Of a DNA stretch of 11,276 nt, positions 1-7,694 are shown piece by piece. Source of the DNA: Flavobacteriales bacterium (GTDB lineage: Bacteria > Bacteroidota > Bacteroidia > Flavobacteriales > Flavobacteriaceae); NCBI GenBank assembly GCA_002747735.1, contig PDQE01000017.1:1-11276 (forward strand). The letters are read 5' to 3'. A program made the position numbers and the translations under genes. The notes beneath the pieces are model-generated. The model worked only from the letters and a program-made list of their open reading frames with translations. It had not been told where the DNA came from and searched no databases. The first letter of the stretch is position 1. The number at the start of each line of letters is the position of its first letter.

Positions 1-188
1 ACCAGACTTTTTCTTTCCAGTTTTTGCACTTGATCCGCCTTAGGTAATTTAGGAGGCTTTATTTTTAATTCTGTTTCTCTCATGGTAGTACTTACCATAA
101 AGAAGAATAAAAGCATAAATACAATATCAGGTAAAGATGCCGTTGAAATTCCCGGCATGCCTTTTTTCTTTTTTTTAAACTTTGCCAT
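1..188 (-). CDS. exbD: ExbD/TolR-family biopolymer transporter, second copy (3' end cut by window)
   Basis: ExbD/TolR proteins sit beside an ExbB/TolQ channel in the inner membrane and pass proton-motive energy to TonB or the Tol system. Only the first 62 codons are inside the window. They show the family plan: a short, very basic cytoplasmic start (KKKKK at residues 5-9), then one membrane helix at about residues 20-36. The helix carries the protonatable Asp at D21 (SLPDIVF), matching the essential TM Asp of ExbD and TolR. A Pro/Lys-rich stretch beginning the periplasmic part follows. The ATG at 188-186 lies 6 bases after the stop of the upstream exbD, so the two are almost certainly one transcript. 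The sequence differs clearly from its neighbour, so this is a diverged paralogue and not a recent duplicate. Confidence 0.88.
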   Translation of the reverse strand, partial: MAKFKKKKKGMPGISTASLPDIVFMLLFFFMVSTTMRETELKIKPPKLPKADQVQKLERKSL

Positions 189-194
189 AAATCT

Positions 195-785
195 TTATTT
201 TGTAGGTTCTGCCTCAGATATAATTTGAGGATATATATTCTCTTTTATCTCATCTTGCTGAATGCTCGTCAATTTATCAAAATCACGGCCAAATTTCTCA
301 TTGGCATATCTGTTACGCAATTCTGAATAAGCAGCTACCAGTTCGTTCTGCACTGCTATATACATTGCATAAGATGTACCTCTGTCGCTTTGCAATGAGA
401 TAATAGCTTTCTTTGGATGATCCGATGAACCAGGGTCTTTATCACCTTGACACCAGGTACAGGGAGGTATATTTTCCTTTTGTAAATCTGCGGCTATTCC
501 ACCGCCGTTATCAATAAATTTCATGGCAGCTTCCCGTAAATCTCCTATTTGCATGTAGGTCTCTCCTTCTACTAATATTTCGTCATTTCGGTTAATGTTA
601 ACCTCAAAAACGTTTTTCTCTTTTAAAACAGGAGGCTTTACGTTAGGATCTTGTTTTTCCGGTAATTTTCTTGAAATACCGGTATCCACATCCATTGTAG
701 TAGTTACCAAAAAGAATATTAATAGCAAGAAAGCTATATCCGCCATAGAACCGGCATTAATTTCATTTGAACCTCTTCTTGCCAT
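195..785 (-). CDS. exbD: ExbD/TolR-family biopolymer transporter with CxxC insert
   Basis: Inner-membrane energy-coupling protein expected to work with the ExbB-like channel two genes upstream. The 196 residues begin with a short basic tail, then a membrane helix at about 13-30 containing the functional Asp D16 (SMADIAF). The rest is periplasmic. The length exceeds the roughly 140 residues of classical ExbD/TolR. The extra material includes a Cys-x-x-Cys pair (C109, C112) followed by a Ser-Ser-Asp-His-Pro stretch, and a charged C-terminal tail. After the insert the usual fold resumes (KAIISLQSDRGTSY at about 126-139). It lies 7 bases after the unknown membrane protein and 6 bases before the second exbD. 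Family assignment is firm. Whether it serves TonB-dependent uptake or a Tol-like or motility function cannot be told from this window. Confidence 0.93.
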   Translation of the reverse strand: MARRGSNEINAGSMADIAFLLLIFFLVTTTMDVDTGISRKLPEKQDPNVKPPVLKEKNVFEVNINRNDEILVEGETYMQIGDLREAAMKFIDNGGGIAADLQKENIPPCTWCQGDKDPGSSDHPKKAIISLQSDRGTSYAMYIAVQNELVAAYSELRNRYANEKFGRDFDKLTSIQQDEIKENIYPQIISEAEPTK

Positions 786-792
786 AATTTTT

Positions 793-1257
793 CTATTTAT
801 TCGTTAAACTTTTTACAAAACCAAAGACTATAGCCAAAATACCTAATACACCTAAAATCCCGGTGTAAGTAATCAGTGTTCCCACCCATTTGGCCGTATT
901 TTTAGCCTCTTCTATGGGCAATATTCTATCACCAGATTTTATTTGCATTGGTTGTCCAGAAGCATTTAAAGGGATGCTGTCTGAAGACACAAAATAAGCA
1001 ATTGCAAACAATACTGCAAGAATAACTATATTTACAAGTGCTTTTTTTAATGCAGCCGGATTGGCAATTAGTTCTATTATAGAGATGATAACCGCTATTA
1101 CTGCTGTGGCTATTAACAGATAGAATGCATAAGATACTATAGTGCCACTTGCACTATCTACACTTTCCTCCCCATCTGCCATACCTACCATTATTAGAAA
1201 TACTATCCCAAGTATTCCTATAATGGCTGTAATTATTGTTAATATTTTAGTATTCAT
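793..1257 (-). CDS. Four-helix membrane protein of unknown function in the Exb operon
   Basis: I do not recognise a named family. The 154 residues are mostly hydrophobic, with four likely membrane helices at about 5-26, 42-65, 72-91 and 125-149. Between helices 3 and 4 is a polar segment (about 92-123) with Asp/Ser-rich and Lys/Glu-rich parts. Between helices 1 and 2 is an acidic loop (DGEESVDS, 28-35). No metal-binding or catalytic motif is visible. The gene is tightly packed, 6 bases after the exbB-like stop and 7 bases before the exbD start, so co-expression with the proton channel is very likely. By inference it could be an accessory or stabilising subunit of the ExbB-ExbD complex. Nothing in the sequence proves this. 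Confidence 0.85.
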   Translation of the reverse strand: MNTKILTIITAIIGILGIVFLIMVGMADGEESVDSASGTIVSYAFYLLIATAVIAVIISIIELIANPAALKKALVNIVILAVLFAIAYFVSSDSIPLNASGQPMQIKSGDRILPIEEAKNTAKWVGTLITYTGILGVLGILAIVFGFVKSLTNK

Positions 1258-1263
1258 CTGTTC

Positions 1264-2019
1264 TTATTTTTTGTGTCTGATTAGTAAATCAACTAGTGCA
1301 ATAGAAGCATCTTCCATTCTGTTTACAATGCCGTCTATTTTAGAGATAATATAATTGTAGAAAATCTGTAAGATAATGGCTACAATCAAACCAAATACAG
1401 TAGTTAATAAGGCCACTTTAATACCTCTTGCCACAACAGATGGTGAAATATCACCGGCTGCTTCAATAGAGTCAAAAGCGGAGATCATACCTATTACTGT
1501 ACCCATGAACCCAAGCATTGGTGCTAAGGCAATAAACAGGGATAACCATGAGATATTTTTTTCTAATAAGCCCATTTGTACTCCACCATAACTTACTACT
1601 GCTTTTTCTGCCTGATCAACACCTTCGTCCATTCTATCTAAACCTTGGTAAAAAATGGAAGCAACAGGCCCTTTTGTGTTTCTACAAACTTCTTTAGCAG
1701 CTTCTACACCACCTGAAGAAAGAGCTTCATCTACATTTTTTACTAATTTATCCGTATTAGTAGAAGCCATATTCAGATAGATAATTCTTTCAATAGCTAT
1801 GGCTAAACCCAAAATAAGTGTAATTAATACGATACCCATAAACATGGGGCCACCTTCAATAAAACGCTGTTTTAATTCTTGGTGGAAAGTTTTGTTTTCC
1901 GTAGCAGCTTCATCAGCAGCTGCCTGCTCTGTTTGAACGGCAGTAGCCGCATAAGTAGTTTGAACTGTTCCTAAAAATAATAATCCTGACAAAGCAAGGA
2001 TGGTAAGTAGTCTTTTCAT
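1264..2019 (-). CDS. exbB: ExbB/TolQ/MotA-family proton channel protein
   Basis: Channel subunit of an inner-membrane ExbB-ExbD (or TolQ-TolR) complex that couples proton flow to work at the outer membrane. The 251 residues begin with a cleavable-looking signal segment (1-24, ending TYAA), as in long ExbB proteins. Three membrane helices follow at about 59-82, 157-182 and 201-225. The hallmark Ala-Pro-x-Leu-Gly-x-x-Gly-Thr-Val-x-Gly-Met motif is at 166-178 (T173 in the pore position) and continues into FDS. The cytoplasmic loop between helices 1 and 2 carries the usual charged, helical sequence. It is the first gene of the operon, starting 71 bases after the tRNA-Ser 3' end. A TATCTTTA sequence at 2057-2064 (minus) is one base from the Bacteroidota -7 consensus, but no good -33 element is seen. 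Confidence 0.93.
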   Translation of the reverse strand: MKRLLTILALSGLLFLGTVQTTYAATAVQTEQAAADEAATENKTFHQELKQRFIEGGPMFMGIVLITLILGLAIAIERIIYLNMASTNTDKLVKNVDEALSSGGVEAAKEVCRNTKGPVASIFYQGLDRMDEGVDQAEKAVVSYGGVQMGLLEKNISWLSLFIALAPMLGFMGTVIGMISAFDSIEAAGDISPSVVARGIKVALLTTVFGLIVAIILQIFYNYIISKIDGIVNRMEDASIALVDLLIRHKK

Positions 2020-2090
2020 TGTTTGAAATCTTGGTTAATAATTATGTTAACGGGGTTAAAGATATAAATTTTTTCTTAAAAAAAATAACA

Positions 2091-2180
2091 TGGCGGAGAG
2101 AAAGGGATTCGAACCCTTGTTACAATTTCTTGTAAACACGCTTTCCAGGCGTGCACCTTCAGCCACTCGGTCACCTCTCC
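2091..2180 (-). tRNA. tRNA-Ser (anticodon GGA)
   Basis: The reverse strand folds into a complete class II cloverleaf. It has a 7-bp acceptor (GGAGAGG with TCTCTCC, last pair G-U), anticodon stem CACGC/GCGTG and loop CTGGAAA giving anticodon GGA. The long variable arm forms a TTACAA/TTGTAA hairpin, and the T stem is AAGGG/CCCTT. The discriminator base is G, typical for serine. The CCA end is encoded in the DNA (TGG at 2091-2093 on the plus strand). A run of eight T follows shortly after on the minus strand and may aid termination before exbB. Confidence 0.97.
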
Positions 2181-2270
2181 AGATTGGCCTATTATTTAGT
2201 TTTAGGGCATCAAATAAAATAAAAATTATTGAATTCTAAAAATTTTAGGCCTACAAATAACAAATAAATT

Positions 2271-3302
2271 CTAAGTGAGCTCTCCTCTGATAGGTGTTTC
2301 AAAAATACTCTTAAATTTATAAGGGTCTGTTTTTTTGGCTAATAAGTACATTAATTTGGCTATAGCCGCTTCTGTTGTGATGTCTTTTCCACTTATTACA
2401 CCTATGTTCTTTAGTTGAATGCTGGTTTCGTATTGCCCCATAATAACACCACCACCTATACATTGGCTCACGTTAATAATGTGTATTTTATTTTTTATGG
2501 CATTTTCCAGTTTTCTTAAAAACCAGAAATTAGTAGGAGCATTTCCGGCACCGTAAGTTTCCATGATAACAGCTTTTAATCCCTCTGTATTGAGTATAGC
2601 AGTAATGGCTTCTTTGGTTATGCCCGGAAAGAGTTTTAAAACAGCTATGTTATGGCATGATGCTGTATGAAACCTGGTTTCTAAATGGTAATTGGGTTTT
2701 AACAAAAAAGGCTTGTAAAATTTTAAGTGTACGCCGCTTTCTCCAATAGGTGGATAATTAGGTGAGGTAAATGCTTCAAATTGCTCTGCATTTACTTTGG
2801 TAGTCCGGTTAGCCCGATATAATTTATATTCAAAATACAGGCATACTTCTGTAACCACCGGTTTATTGTCTTCATTTTTAGAGGCCGCTATTTGAATAGC
2901 AGTAATCAAATTTTCTTTGGCATCGGTGCGTAAATCACCAATGGGAAGTTGAGAACCGGTAAAGACTATGGGTTTTTTAAGATTTTCTATCATAAAACTT
3001 ATCGCCGATGCCACGTATGACATGGTATCTGAACCTGTTAAAATCACAAATCCATCCTTATTCTTATAGTTATCCGTTAATATTGCTATTATTTTTTTAT
3101 AATAACTGGTATTCATGTTTGAAGAGTCTATCGGCACGTCAAATGAGATGGTTTCTATTTCGCAGTCTATTTGTTGTAATTCCGGTATGTTCTTGTAAAG
3201 ATTATCAAAATCCAATGGGATTAGTGCTCCGGTGTCATAGTCTTTCACCATGCCAATGGTACCCCCGGTATAAATTAGTAATATCTTAGTTTTTTGTGTC
3301 AT
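2271..3302 (-). CDS. ansA: Type I (cytoplasmic) L-asparaginase
   Basis: Hydrolyses L-asparagine to aspartate and ammonia in the cytoplasm (no signal peptide). From the ATG at 3302 it has 343 residues, close to the roughly 338 of E. coli AnsA. The first active-site motif YTGGTIGM has the nucleophile Thr at T12. The second, normally HGTDTM, reads TGSDTM here (S91-D92), so the usual catalytic Thr is Ser and the preceding His is Thr. FTGSQLPIG and RTDAKENL follow at 114-132. The catalytic Lys is probably K169 (RTTKVNAEQF). METYGAGNAP and the IGGGVIMGQYE region complete the family signature. An in-frame ATG at 3347 would add 15 residues (MKYRYIV...). I prefer 3302 because it matches the family start, and a possible promoter (TATTG/TATATTG at 3329-3356) would exclude the upstream one. 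It is divergent from the zinc peptidase gene. Confidence 0.93.
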   Translation of the reverse strand: MTQKTKILLIYTGGTIGMVKDYDTGALIPLDFDNLYKNIPELQQIDCEIETISFDVPIDSSNMNTSYYKKIIAILTDNYKNKDGFVILTGSDTMSYVASAISFMIENLKKPIVFTGSQLPIGDLRTDAKENLITAIQIAASKNEDNKPVVTEVCLYFEYKLYRANRTTKVNAEQFEAFTSPNYPPIGESGVHLKFYKPFLLKPNYHLETRFHTASCHNIAVLKLFPGITKEAITAILNTEGLKAVIMETYGAGNAPTNFWFLRKLENAIKNKIHIINVSQCIGGGVIMGQYETSIQLKNIGVISGKDITTEAAIAKLMYLLAKKTDPYKFKSIFETPIRGELT

Positions 3303-3430
3303 ATTGTTATTTGGCTGATTTCTGTGCACAATATATCTATATTTCATGTGCCAATAAAAATTTTGGTACGAAAAATGTAACTACATTTTAAATTATATGT
3401 ATTTTTAGAAAATTTTAAATTGATAATATT
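3303..3430. promoter_or_regulatory. Divergent promoter region ansA / zinc peptidase
   Basis: This A/T-rich stretch separates two divergent genes and must hold both promoters. On the minus strand, TATATTG (3329-3335) preceded by TATTG (3352-3356) resembles a Bacteroidota promoter for ansA, with a somewhat short 16-base spacer. On the plus strand, TTTTGG (3361-3366) with TACATTTT (3382-3389), or TATTTTTA (3400-3407) alone, are weak candidates for the peptidase gene. None fits the consensus perfectly. Confidence 0.35.
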
Positions 3431-4126
3431 ATGTTAGGATATTATGTAATAATTGGAGTAATTGCCTTAGTGAGTTGGTTGGTAAGCAATCAGCTAAAAC
3501 GAAAATTTAAGTATTATTCCAAAGTACAACTCAGAAACGGGATGAGCGGTGCAGAAATTGCTCAAAAAATGTTACACGATCACGGTATAAAAGATGTGGA
3601 AGTAATTTCTACTCCCGGTATGCTCACAGATCATTATAATCCACTCAAAAAAACAGTAAACCTAAGTGAAGGTGTTTATAATCAACGTAATGCTGCGGCT
3701 GCGGCTGTGGCGGCTCATGAATGTGGCCATGCGGTGCAGCATGCAAAAGCTTACCAATGGTTACAATTACGTTCAAAATTGGTGCCTGCGGTAAATATAA
3801 CTTCAAAGTTTTCCACTTGGCTAATTATAGGTGGTATTATTTTGGGTGCCGCCTCCGGAAATACAGGCTTAGGTTTTTACATAGCTATTGCCGGCCTTAT
3901 TTTTATGGCGATAGGTACCTTATTCGCCTTTATTACACTCCCTGTAGAATACGATGCCAGTAACCGGGCATTGGCTTGGCTAAAAAATAGAAACGTGGTT
4001 ACCCCTGACGAGTACAAAGGTTCTGAAGATGCCTTAAAATGGGCGGCCAGAACTTATTTGGTAGCGGCAATAGGTTCTTTGGCTATGTTGTTGTATTGGG
4101 CATTACAGATATTGGGAAGTGATTAA
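3431..4126 (+). CDS. YugP-like membrane zinc metallopeptidase (Zn_peptidase_2 family)
   Basis: Putative membrane-bound zinc peptidase of the family that includes B. subtilis YugP. The natural substrate is not established. The 231 residues show an N-terminal membrane helix (about 2-19), then a soluble part with the zinc motif His-Glu-Cys-Gly-His at 96-100 (AAHECGHAVQHA). Two close hydrophobic helices follow at about 128-169, then LPVEYDASNRAL (170-181), whose Glu (E173) is the probable third zinc ligand, and a last helix at about 208-227. Length and order match the family. No Shine-Dalgarno sequence precedes the ATG, as is usual in Bacteroidota. It is monocistronic and convergent with the Lrp-type gene. 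Confidence 0.92.
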   Translation: MLGYYVIIGVIALVSWLVSNQLKRKFKYYSKVQLRNGMSGAEIAQKMLHDHGIKDVEVISTPGMLTDHYNPLKKTVNLSEGVYNQRNAAAAAVAAHECGHAVQHAKAYQWLQLRSKLVPAVNITSKFSTWLIIGGIILGAASGNTGLGFYIAIAGLIFMAIGTLFAFITLPVEYDASNRALAWLKNRNVVTPDEYKGSEDALKWAARTYLVAAIGSLAMLLYWALQILGSD

Positions 4127-4213
4127 CGTTTATTGCAGTGCAGGGTTATGAGTTTGGAGGTGTTTTGGTATAACTCTGTATTCCATACGTTTTGGGCATT
4201 GGATTGATAGAAA

Positions 4214-4260
4214 ATTCAGTTTTTTTTGGATGCGTAGTATGGCATACTGCTACTCTGAAT
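4214..4260. repeat. Nested inverted repeat between convergent genes
   Basis: Outer arms ATTCAG (4214-4219) and CTGAAT (4255-4260) enclose GTAG...CTAC and an inner AGTAT-GGC-ATACT hairpin (4236-4248). A run of T lies inside the left side. It sits in the 147-base gap between two genes that point at each other, so it may help end transcription. The structure is imperfect and lacks a proper T tail. Confidence 0.25.
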
Positions 4261-4273
4261 ACTGCCAATTCAT

Positions 4274-4747
4274 CTAAAGTCCTTCAATTTTAATCTGCCG
4301 GTCTATTTGCTGGTCCAGAGAAATAAAAGTCTCGGTTCTGGATACACCGTCTATGGCTTGAATTTGCTTGTTGAGTACTTGCATCAAATGTTCGTTGTCC
4401 TTGCAAAGAATCTTTACAAAGATGGCATAATTTCCGGTGGTATAATGACTTTCAATCACTTCGTCTATGCTTTCCAGTTTTTTTATAGCATCTTTATAAG
4501 TAGCCGTTTTATCTAAAAAAATTCCTACAAATGCCAACGTCTTATAACCTAAAATTTTCGTATTTAGAATAAATTTAGACCCGGCCAGTAATCCGGAATT
4601 CTCTAGTTTTCTTAAACGTTGATGGATAGCAGCTCCTGAAATACCTACCTGTTTTGCAATTTGAAGCAAAGGTGTTTTAGCATCTTGCATTAGGTTTTTT
4701 AGGATAATTTTATCTATGCCATCTATGTGTAGGTCTTTCTGTTTCAT
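4274..4747 (-). CDS. Lrp/AsnC-family transcriptional regulator
   Basis: DNA-binding regulator of the feast/famine family, usually responding to amino acids or related small molecules. The 157 residues hold an N-terminal winged helix-turn-helix (about 8-58; recognition region around VGISGAAIHQRLRKLENSG at 35-53). A C-terminal RAM ligand-binding and oligomerisation domain follows (about 67-145), with the typical HYTTGNYAIFVKI segment at 101-113. Length is normal for Lrp/AsnC (about 150-165). The gene follows accC in the same direction, with 61 bases between them that contain a perfect inverted repeat (4769-4803). Which effector it senses, and whether it controls itself or the acc genes, cannot be read from the sequence. 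Confidence 0.93.
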   Translation of the reverse strand: MKQKDLHIDGIDKIILKNLMQDAKTPLLQIAKQVGISGAAIHQRLRKLENSGLLAGSKFILNTKILGYKTLAFVGIFLDKTATYKDAIKKLESIDEVIESHYTTGNYAIFVKILCKDNEHLMQVLNKQIQAIDGVSRTETFISLDQQIDRQIKIEGL

Positions 4748-4768
4748 GGTAAAGTTTAATCCGGAAAT

Positions 4769-4803
4769 TAACCCCTAAAGTGTAAAATATTCTTTAGGGG
4801 TTA
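4769..4803 (-). terminator. Perfect 12-bp hairpin after accC (terminator or operator)
   Basis: TAACCCCTAAAG (4769-4780) and CTTTAGGGGTTA (4792-4803) are exact reverse complements separated by 11 A/T-rich bases. On the minus strand the hairpin starts 5 bases after the accC stop codon, the right place for a terminator, but it is followed by ATTTCC and not a long T run. It also lies 21-56 bases upstream of the Lrp-type start. A palindrome with an A/T-rich centre there would suit an autoregulatory operator. Confidence 0.5.
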
Positions 4804-4808
4804 TAGGA

Positions 4809-6152
4809 TTATTCATCTTTCATACTGAAATCTTCCATAAATCTGGTGGTATAGTTTCCGGCCAGATAATCCGGATGGTCCATTAGTTTTCTATGGAATG
4901 GAATGGTTGTGGCAATACCTTCTATTACAAATTCATCCAAAGCCCTTTTCATTTTGTTAATAGCTTCTTCTCTGGTCTGTGCTGTAGTTATTAGTTTAGC
5001 AATCATAGAGTCATAGTTGGGCGGAATGGTATAGTCGGCATAAACATGTGTGTCTAATCTTATGCCGTGGCCGCCGGGCGAGTGTAAGGTGGTAATTTTA
5101 CCGGGCGAAGGCCTAAAGCCATTATATGGGTCTTCAGCGTTAATGCGGCATTCTATGGAATGCAGTTTAGGTACATAGTTTTTGCCGGAAATAGGTACTC
5201 CTGCGGCAACCAGTATTTGTTCTTGTATAAGGTCAAAATCAATAACCTGCTCTGTAATAGGATGCTCTACCTGAATACGGGTATTCATTTCCATAAAATA
5301 GAAATTCTTGTGTTTGTCCACTAAGAATTCTATGGTGCCTGCCCCTTCGTATTTAATGTATTCAGCAGCTTTTACGGCAGCTTCACCCATTTTTTTTCGT
5401 AATGTGTTGGTCATAAACGGAGATGGCGTTTCTTCCGTTAATTTCTGATGCCTTCGTTGTATAGAGCAATCCCTTTCGGACAAATGGCAAGCCTTTCCGT
5501 AGCTGTCACCAACAATCTGTATTTCAATATGCCTTGGCTCTTCTATCAGTTTTTCCATGTACATATTACTATTGCCAAAAGCTGCTTTGGATTCCTGTTT
5601 TGCAGAGTCCCATGCATCTTTTAAATCTTCTTCTTTCCAAACAGCACGCATACCTTTTCCGCCACCACCTGCAGAGGCTTTTAGCATTATCGGATAACCA
5701 ATTTCTTTGGCTATTTTTTTGCATTGCTCAAAATCCTCAATTACACCATCACTTCCCGGAATACATGGCACACCGGCTTCTTTCATAGTAGCTTTTGCCG
5801 ATGCTTTATCACCCATTTTTTCAATCATTTCGGGTGAAGCACCTATAAATTTTATACCGTGTTCATCACAAATTTTAGAAAATTTTGCATTTTCTGACAG
5901 GAAGCCATATCCTGGATGAATGGCATCTGCATTCGTAATCTCAGCAGCAGCGATGATATTGGACATTTTTAAGTACGATTCGCTACTTGGAGGCGGCCCT
6001 ATACACACCGCTTCATCTGCAAATCTAACGTGCAAGCTTTCGGCATCTGCTGTGGAATAAACGCCCACAGTTTTTATCCCCATTTCCTTGCATGTTCTGA
6101 TAACACGTAGAGCTATTTCACCCCGGTTAGCTATTAAAATTTTCTTAAACAT
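4809..6152 (-). CDS. accC: Acetyl-CoA carboxylase biotin carboxylase subunit
   Basis: Uses ATP and bicarbonate to carboxylate the biotin carried by AccB, the first half-reaction of malonyl-CoA synthesis. The 447 residues compare with 449 in E. coli. The biotin carboxylase N domain ([14 protein letters not shown] at 4-17, [10 protein letters not shown] at 79-88) is followed by the ATP-grasp domain. This has K116, the glycine loop AGGGGKGMR (161-169), the H208/E210 pair, RRHQK at 233-237, and the metal and catalytic signature [11 protein letters not shown] with E288, N290, R292 and E296 at the E. coli positions. The C domain starts at about 331 ([10 protein letters not shown]336). All key residues are present. 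It is separated from accB by 16 bases in one operon. The carboxyltransferase genes are not in the window. Confidence 0.97.
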   Translation of the reverse strand: MFKKILIANRGEIALRVIRTCKEMGIKTVGVYSTADAESLHVRFADEAVCIGPPPSSESYLKMSNIIAAAEITNADAIHPGYGFLSENAKFSKICDEHGIKFIGASPEMIEKMGDKASAKATMKEAGVPCIPGSDGVIEDFEQCKKIAKEIGYPIMLKASAGGGGKGMRAVWKEEDLKDAWDSAKQESKAAFGNSNMYMEKLIEEPRHIEIQIVGDSYGKACHLSERDCSIQRRHQKLTEETPSPFMTNTLRKKMGEAAVKAAEYIKYEGAGTIEFLVDKHKNFYFMEMNTRIQVEHPITEQVIDFDLIQEQILVAAGVPISGKNYVPKLHSIECRINAEDPYNGFRPSPGKITTLHSPGGHGIRLDTHVYADYTIPPNYDSMIAKLITTAQTREEAINKMKRALDEFVIEGIATTIPFHRKLMDHPDYLAGNYTTRFMEDFSMKDE

Positions 6153-6168
6153 AATGCAATAGGTTGTT

Positions 6169-6660
6169 TTACGAAGGATCTACTAAAAATAAGGGTTGTT
6201 CAAATTCTACCGGAGTGGCATCCTCCACCAGAACTTTAACTATTTTTCCGGATATTTCAGACTCTATTTCATTAAATAACTTCATAGCTTCTATAATGCA
6301 AACCGTATCACCTACATTAATATTACTGCCTACTTCCACAAATAGGGGTTTGTTAGGTGAAGGCCTTCTGTAGAAGGTTCCAATAATTGGGGATTTAATT
6401 GTAAGGTATTTTGCGTTTTCGTCACCGGACTCTTTTTCTTTACTCACGGCAGGCTGTGGTGCCAAAGCTTGCGGGGTAGGGGCGATTTGTGGTTGTATTT
6501 GTTGCGGTATTGGGGCAGCTGTTTGTTGAACTATAGTAGTCTTAGCTTCGTCTAATCCTGTTTTGATGGTAATTTTAACATCGTCCATTTCTAACTTTAC
6601 TTCATTAGCACCGGATTTAGCAACAAATTTAATTAAGTTTTGAATATCTTTTAAATTCAT
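6169..6660 (-). CDS. accB: Acetyl-CoA carboxylase biotin carboxyl carrier protein
   Basis: Carries biotin between the carboxylase and carboxyltransferase sites of acetyl-CoA carboxylase. The 163 residues have the usual three parts. There is an N-terminal region (1-35, [17 protein letters not shown]), a flexible Pro/Gln/Ala linker (about 48-72), and a C-terminal biotinyl domain (about 85-161). The biotin site is EAMK with K127. [13 protein letters not shown] at 90-102 includes the thumb region typical of true acetyl-CoA carboxylase carriers. Length is close to E. coli AccB (156). It follows fabH by 17 bases and precedes accC by 16, so the three are expected to share one transcript. Confidence 0.97.
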   Translation of the reverse strand: MNLKDIQNLIKFVAKSGANEVKLEMDDVKITIKTGLDEAKTTIVQQTAAPIPQQIQPQIAPTPQALAPQPAVSKEKESGDENAKYLTIKSPIIGTFYRRPSPNKPLFVEVGSNINVGDTVCIIEAMKLFNEIESEISGKIVKVLVEDATPVEFEQPLFLVDPS

Positions 6661-6677
6661 AAAAATAACTTTAGTGG

Positions 6678-7676
6678 TTAATTAAAATTATAAGCCCATT
6701 TTAGGTATATGGCTCCCCAAGTGAAGCCTCCACCAAAAGTAGCGAATATTATATTGTCTCCTTTGTGGAGTTGGTTTTCGTAATTTTCCATTAGAAGCGG
6801 TAAGGTAGCCGAGGTGGTATTACCATATTTGTGGATATTTATCATCACCTTTTCCATAGGTAGATTCATTCTGTTTGCAGTAGCCTCAATAATTCTCTTG
6901 TTTGCCTGATGTGGTGCAAGCCATGCCACATCATTATGGCTGAGATTATTCCTTTTCATTATCAGAGCACTTACATCGGCCATATTGGATACGGCAAATT
7001 TAAATACGGTTCTGCCATCCTGGTACACATAGTGCTTTCCTTCTTTAACTGTTTGTATAGAAGCCGGTAAGACCGAACCGCCGGCAACTACTTTTAAAAA
7101 CTCTCTTCCGTTGCCATCACTTCTCAGATATTCATCTTGTAAGCCTAAGCCTTCTGTATTGGGCTCAAAGAGTACTGCACCTGCACCGTCACCAAAGATA
7201 ATACAAGTAGCTCTATCTGTATAATCTATCATAGAAGAGTTCATATCTGCTCCTACCAGCAACACTTTTTTGTATTTACCGGACTCTATATATCTTGCTG
7301 CTACTGACATACCGTATAAGAAACTGGAACAAGCTGCCTCTAAGTCAAAAGCGAAAGCATTTACAGCTCCTATTTTTGCAGCGGTATAAGCAGCGGTAGA
7401 TGCAGCTTGCATATCAGGAGTAGCAGTACTTACTATTACAAGCTCTATTTCTTTAGGGTCTAGTCCGCTTTTTTCTATAAGATTTTTACTGGCTTTTATT
7501 GCCAGATAGGAAGAGCCTTTTCCAGGTTTTTTTAGAATTCTTCTTTCTTTAATTCCTGTTCGGGTAGTAATCCATTCGTCACTCGTCTCAACCATGCTTT
7601 CCAGCATTTTATTGGTTAAGACATCTTCGGGTAAATATTTTCCAACAGCTGTTATAGCGGCGGTAATTTTTGTCAT
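6678..7676 (-). CDS. fabH: Beta-ketoacyl-ACP synthase III
   Basis: Condenses an acyl-CoA primer with malonyl-ACP to start fatty acid synthesis in the cytoplasm. The 332 residues match the family (about 317-335). The catalytic Cys-His-Asn triad is visible: C116 in DLEAACSSFLYG, H256 in APHQANKRI, and N286 in HKYGNTTSATLP. The early TSDEWITTRTGIKERR stretch (31-46) and the C-terminal FGGGFTWG (314-321) are also typical. It leads the fabH-accB-accC group and has its own upstream region of 156 bases after the rpmF terminator. In E. coli and many other bacteria plsX lies between rpmF and fabH. It is absent here. Confidence 0.96.
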   Translation of the reverse strand: MTKITAAITAVGKYLPEDVLTNKMLESMVETSDEWITTRTGIKERRILKKPGKGSSYLAIKASKNLIEKSGLDPKEIELVIVSTATPDMQAASTAAYTAAKIGAVNAFAFDLEAACSSFLYGMSVAARYIESGKYKKVLLVGADMNSSMIDYTDRATCIIFGDGAGAVLFEPNTEGLGLQDEYLRSDGNGREFLKVVAGGSVLPASIQTVKEGKHYVYQDGRTVFKFAVSNMADVSALIMKRNNLSHNDVAWLAPHQANKRIIEATANRMNLPMEKVMINIHKYGNTTSATLPLLMENYENQLHKGDNIIFATFGGGFTWGAIYLKWAYNFN

Positions 7677-7694
7677 AAATACGTTTAGTTTGGG

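Noticed and set aside
595..807. Plus-strand open frame opposite the first exbD
   Set aside because: It is antisense to a well-supported gene, has no recognisable domain and reflects codon composition of the real frame. The same applies to plus-strand frames at 1142-1354, 1376-1591, 3008-3289, 4307-4516, 5534-5788, 5707-5919, 6164-6373 and 9273-9482.
2186..2251. Paired GGCCTA/TAGGCC and TTTTAG/CTAAAA repeats between ansA and tRNA-Ser
   Set aside because: The arms are short with unequal gaps (8 and 4 bases) and a long loop in A/T-rich DNA; not convincing as a terminator or attachment site.
3303..3347. Upstream in-frame ATG giving an asparaginase of 358 residues
   Set aside because: The extra 15 residues are not family-like, the ATG at 3302 gives the usual length, and a possible promoter element lies between the two starts.
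3721..3963. Second plus-strand frame inside the zinc peptidase gene
   Set aside because: It overlaps the HECGH-containing reading frame and has an unusual Cys/Tyr-rich composition typical of an out-of-frame translation.
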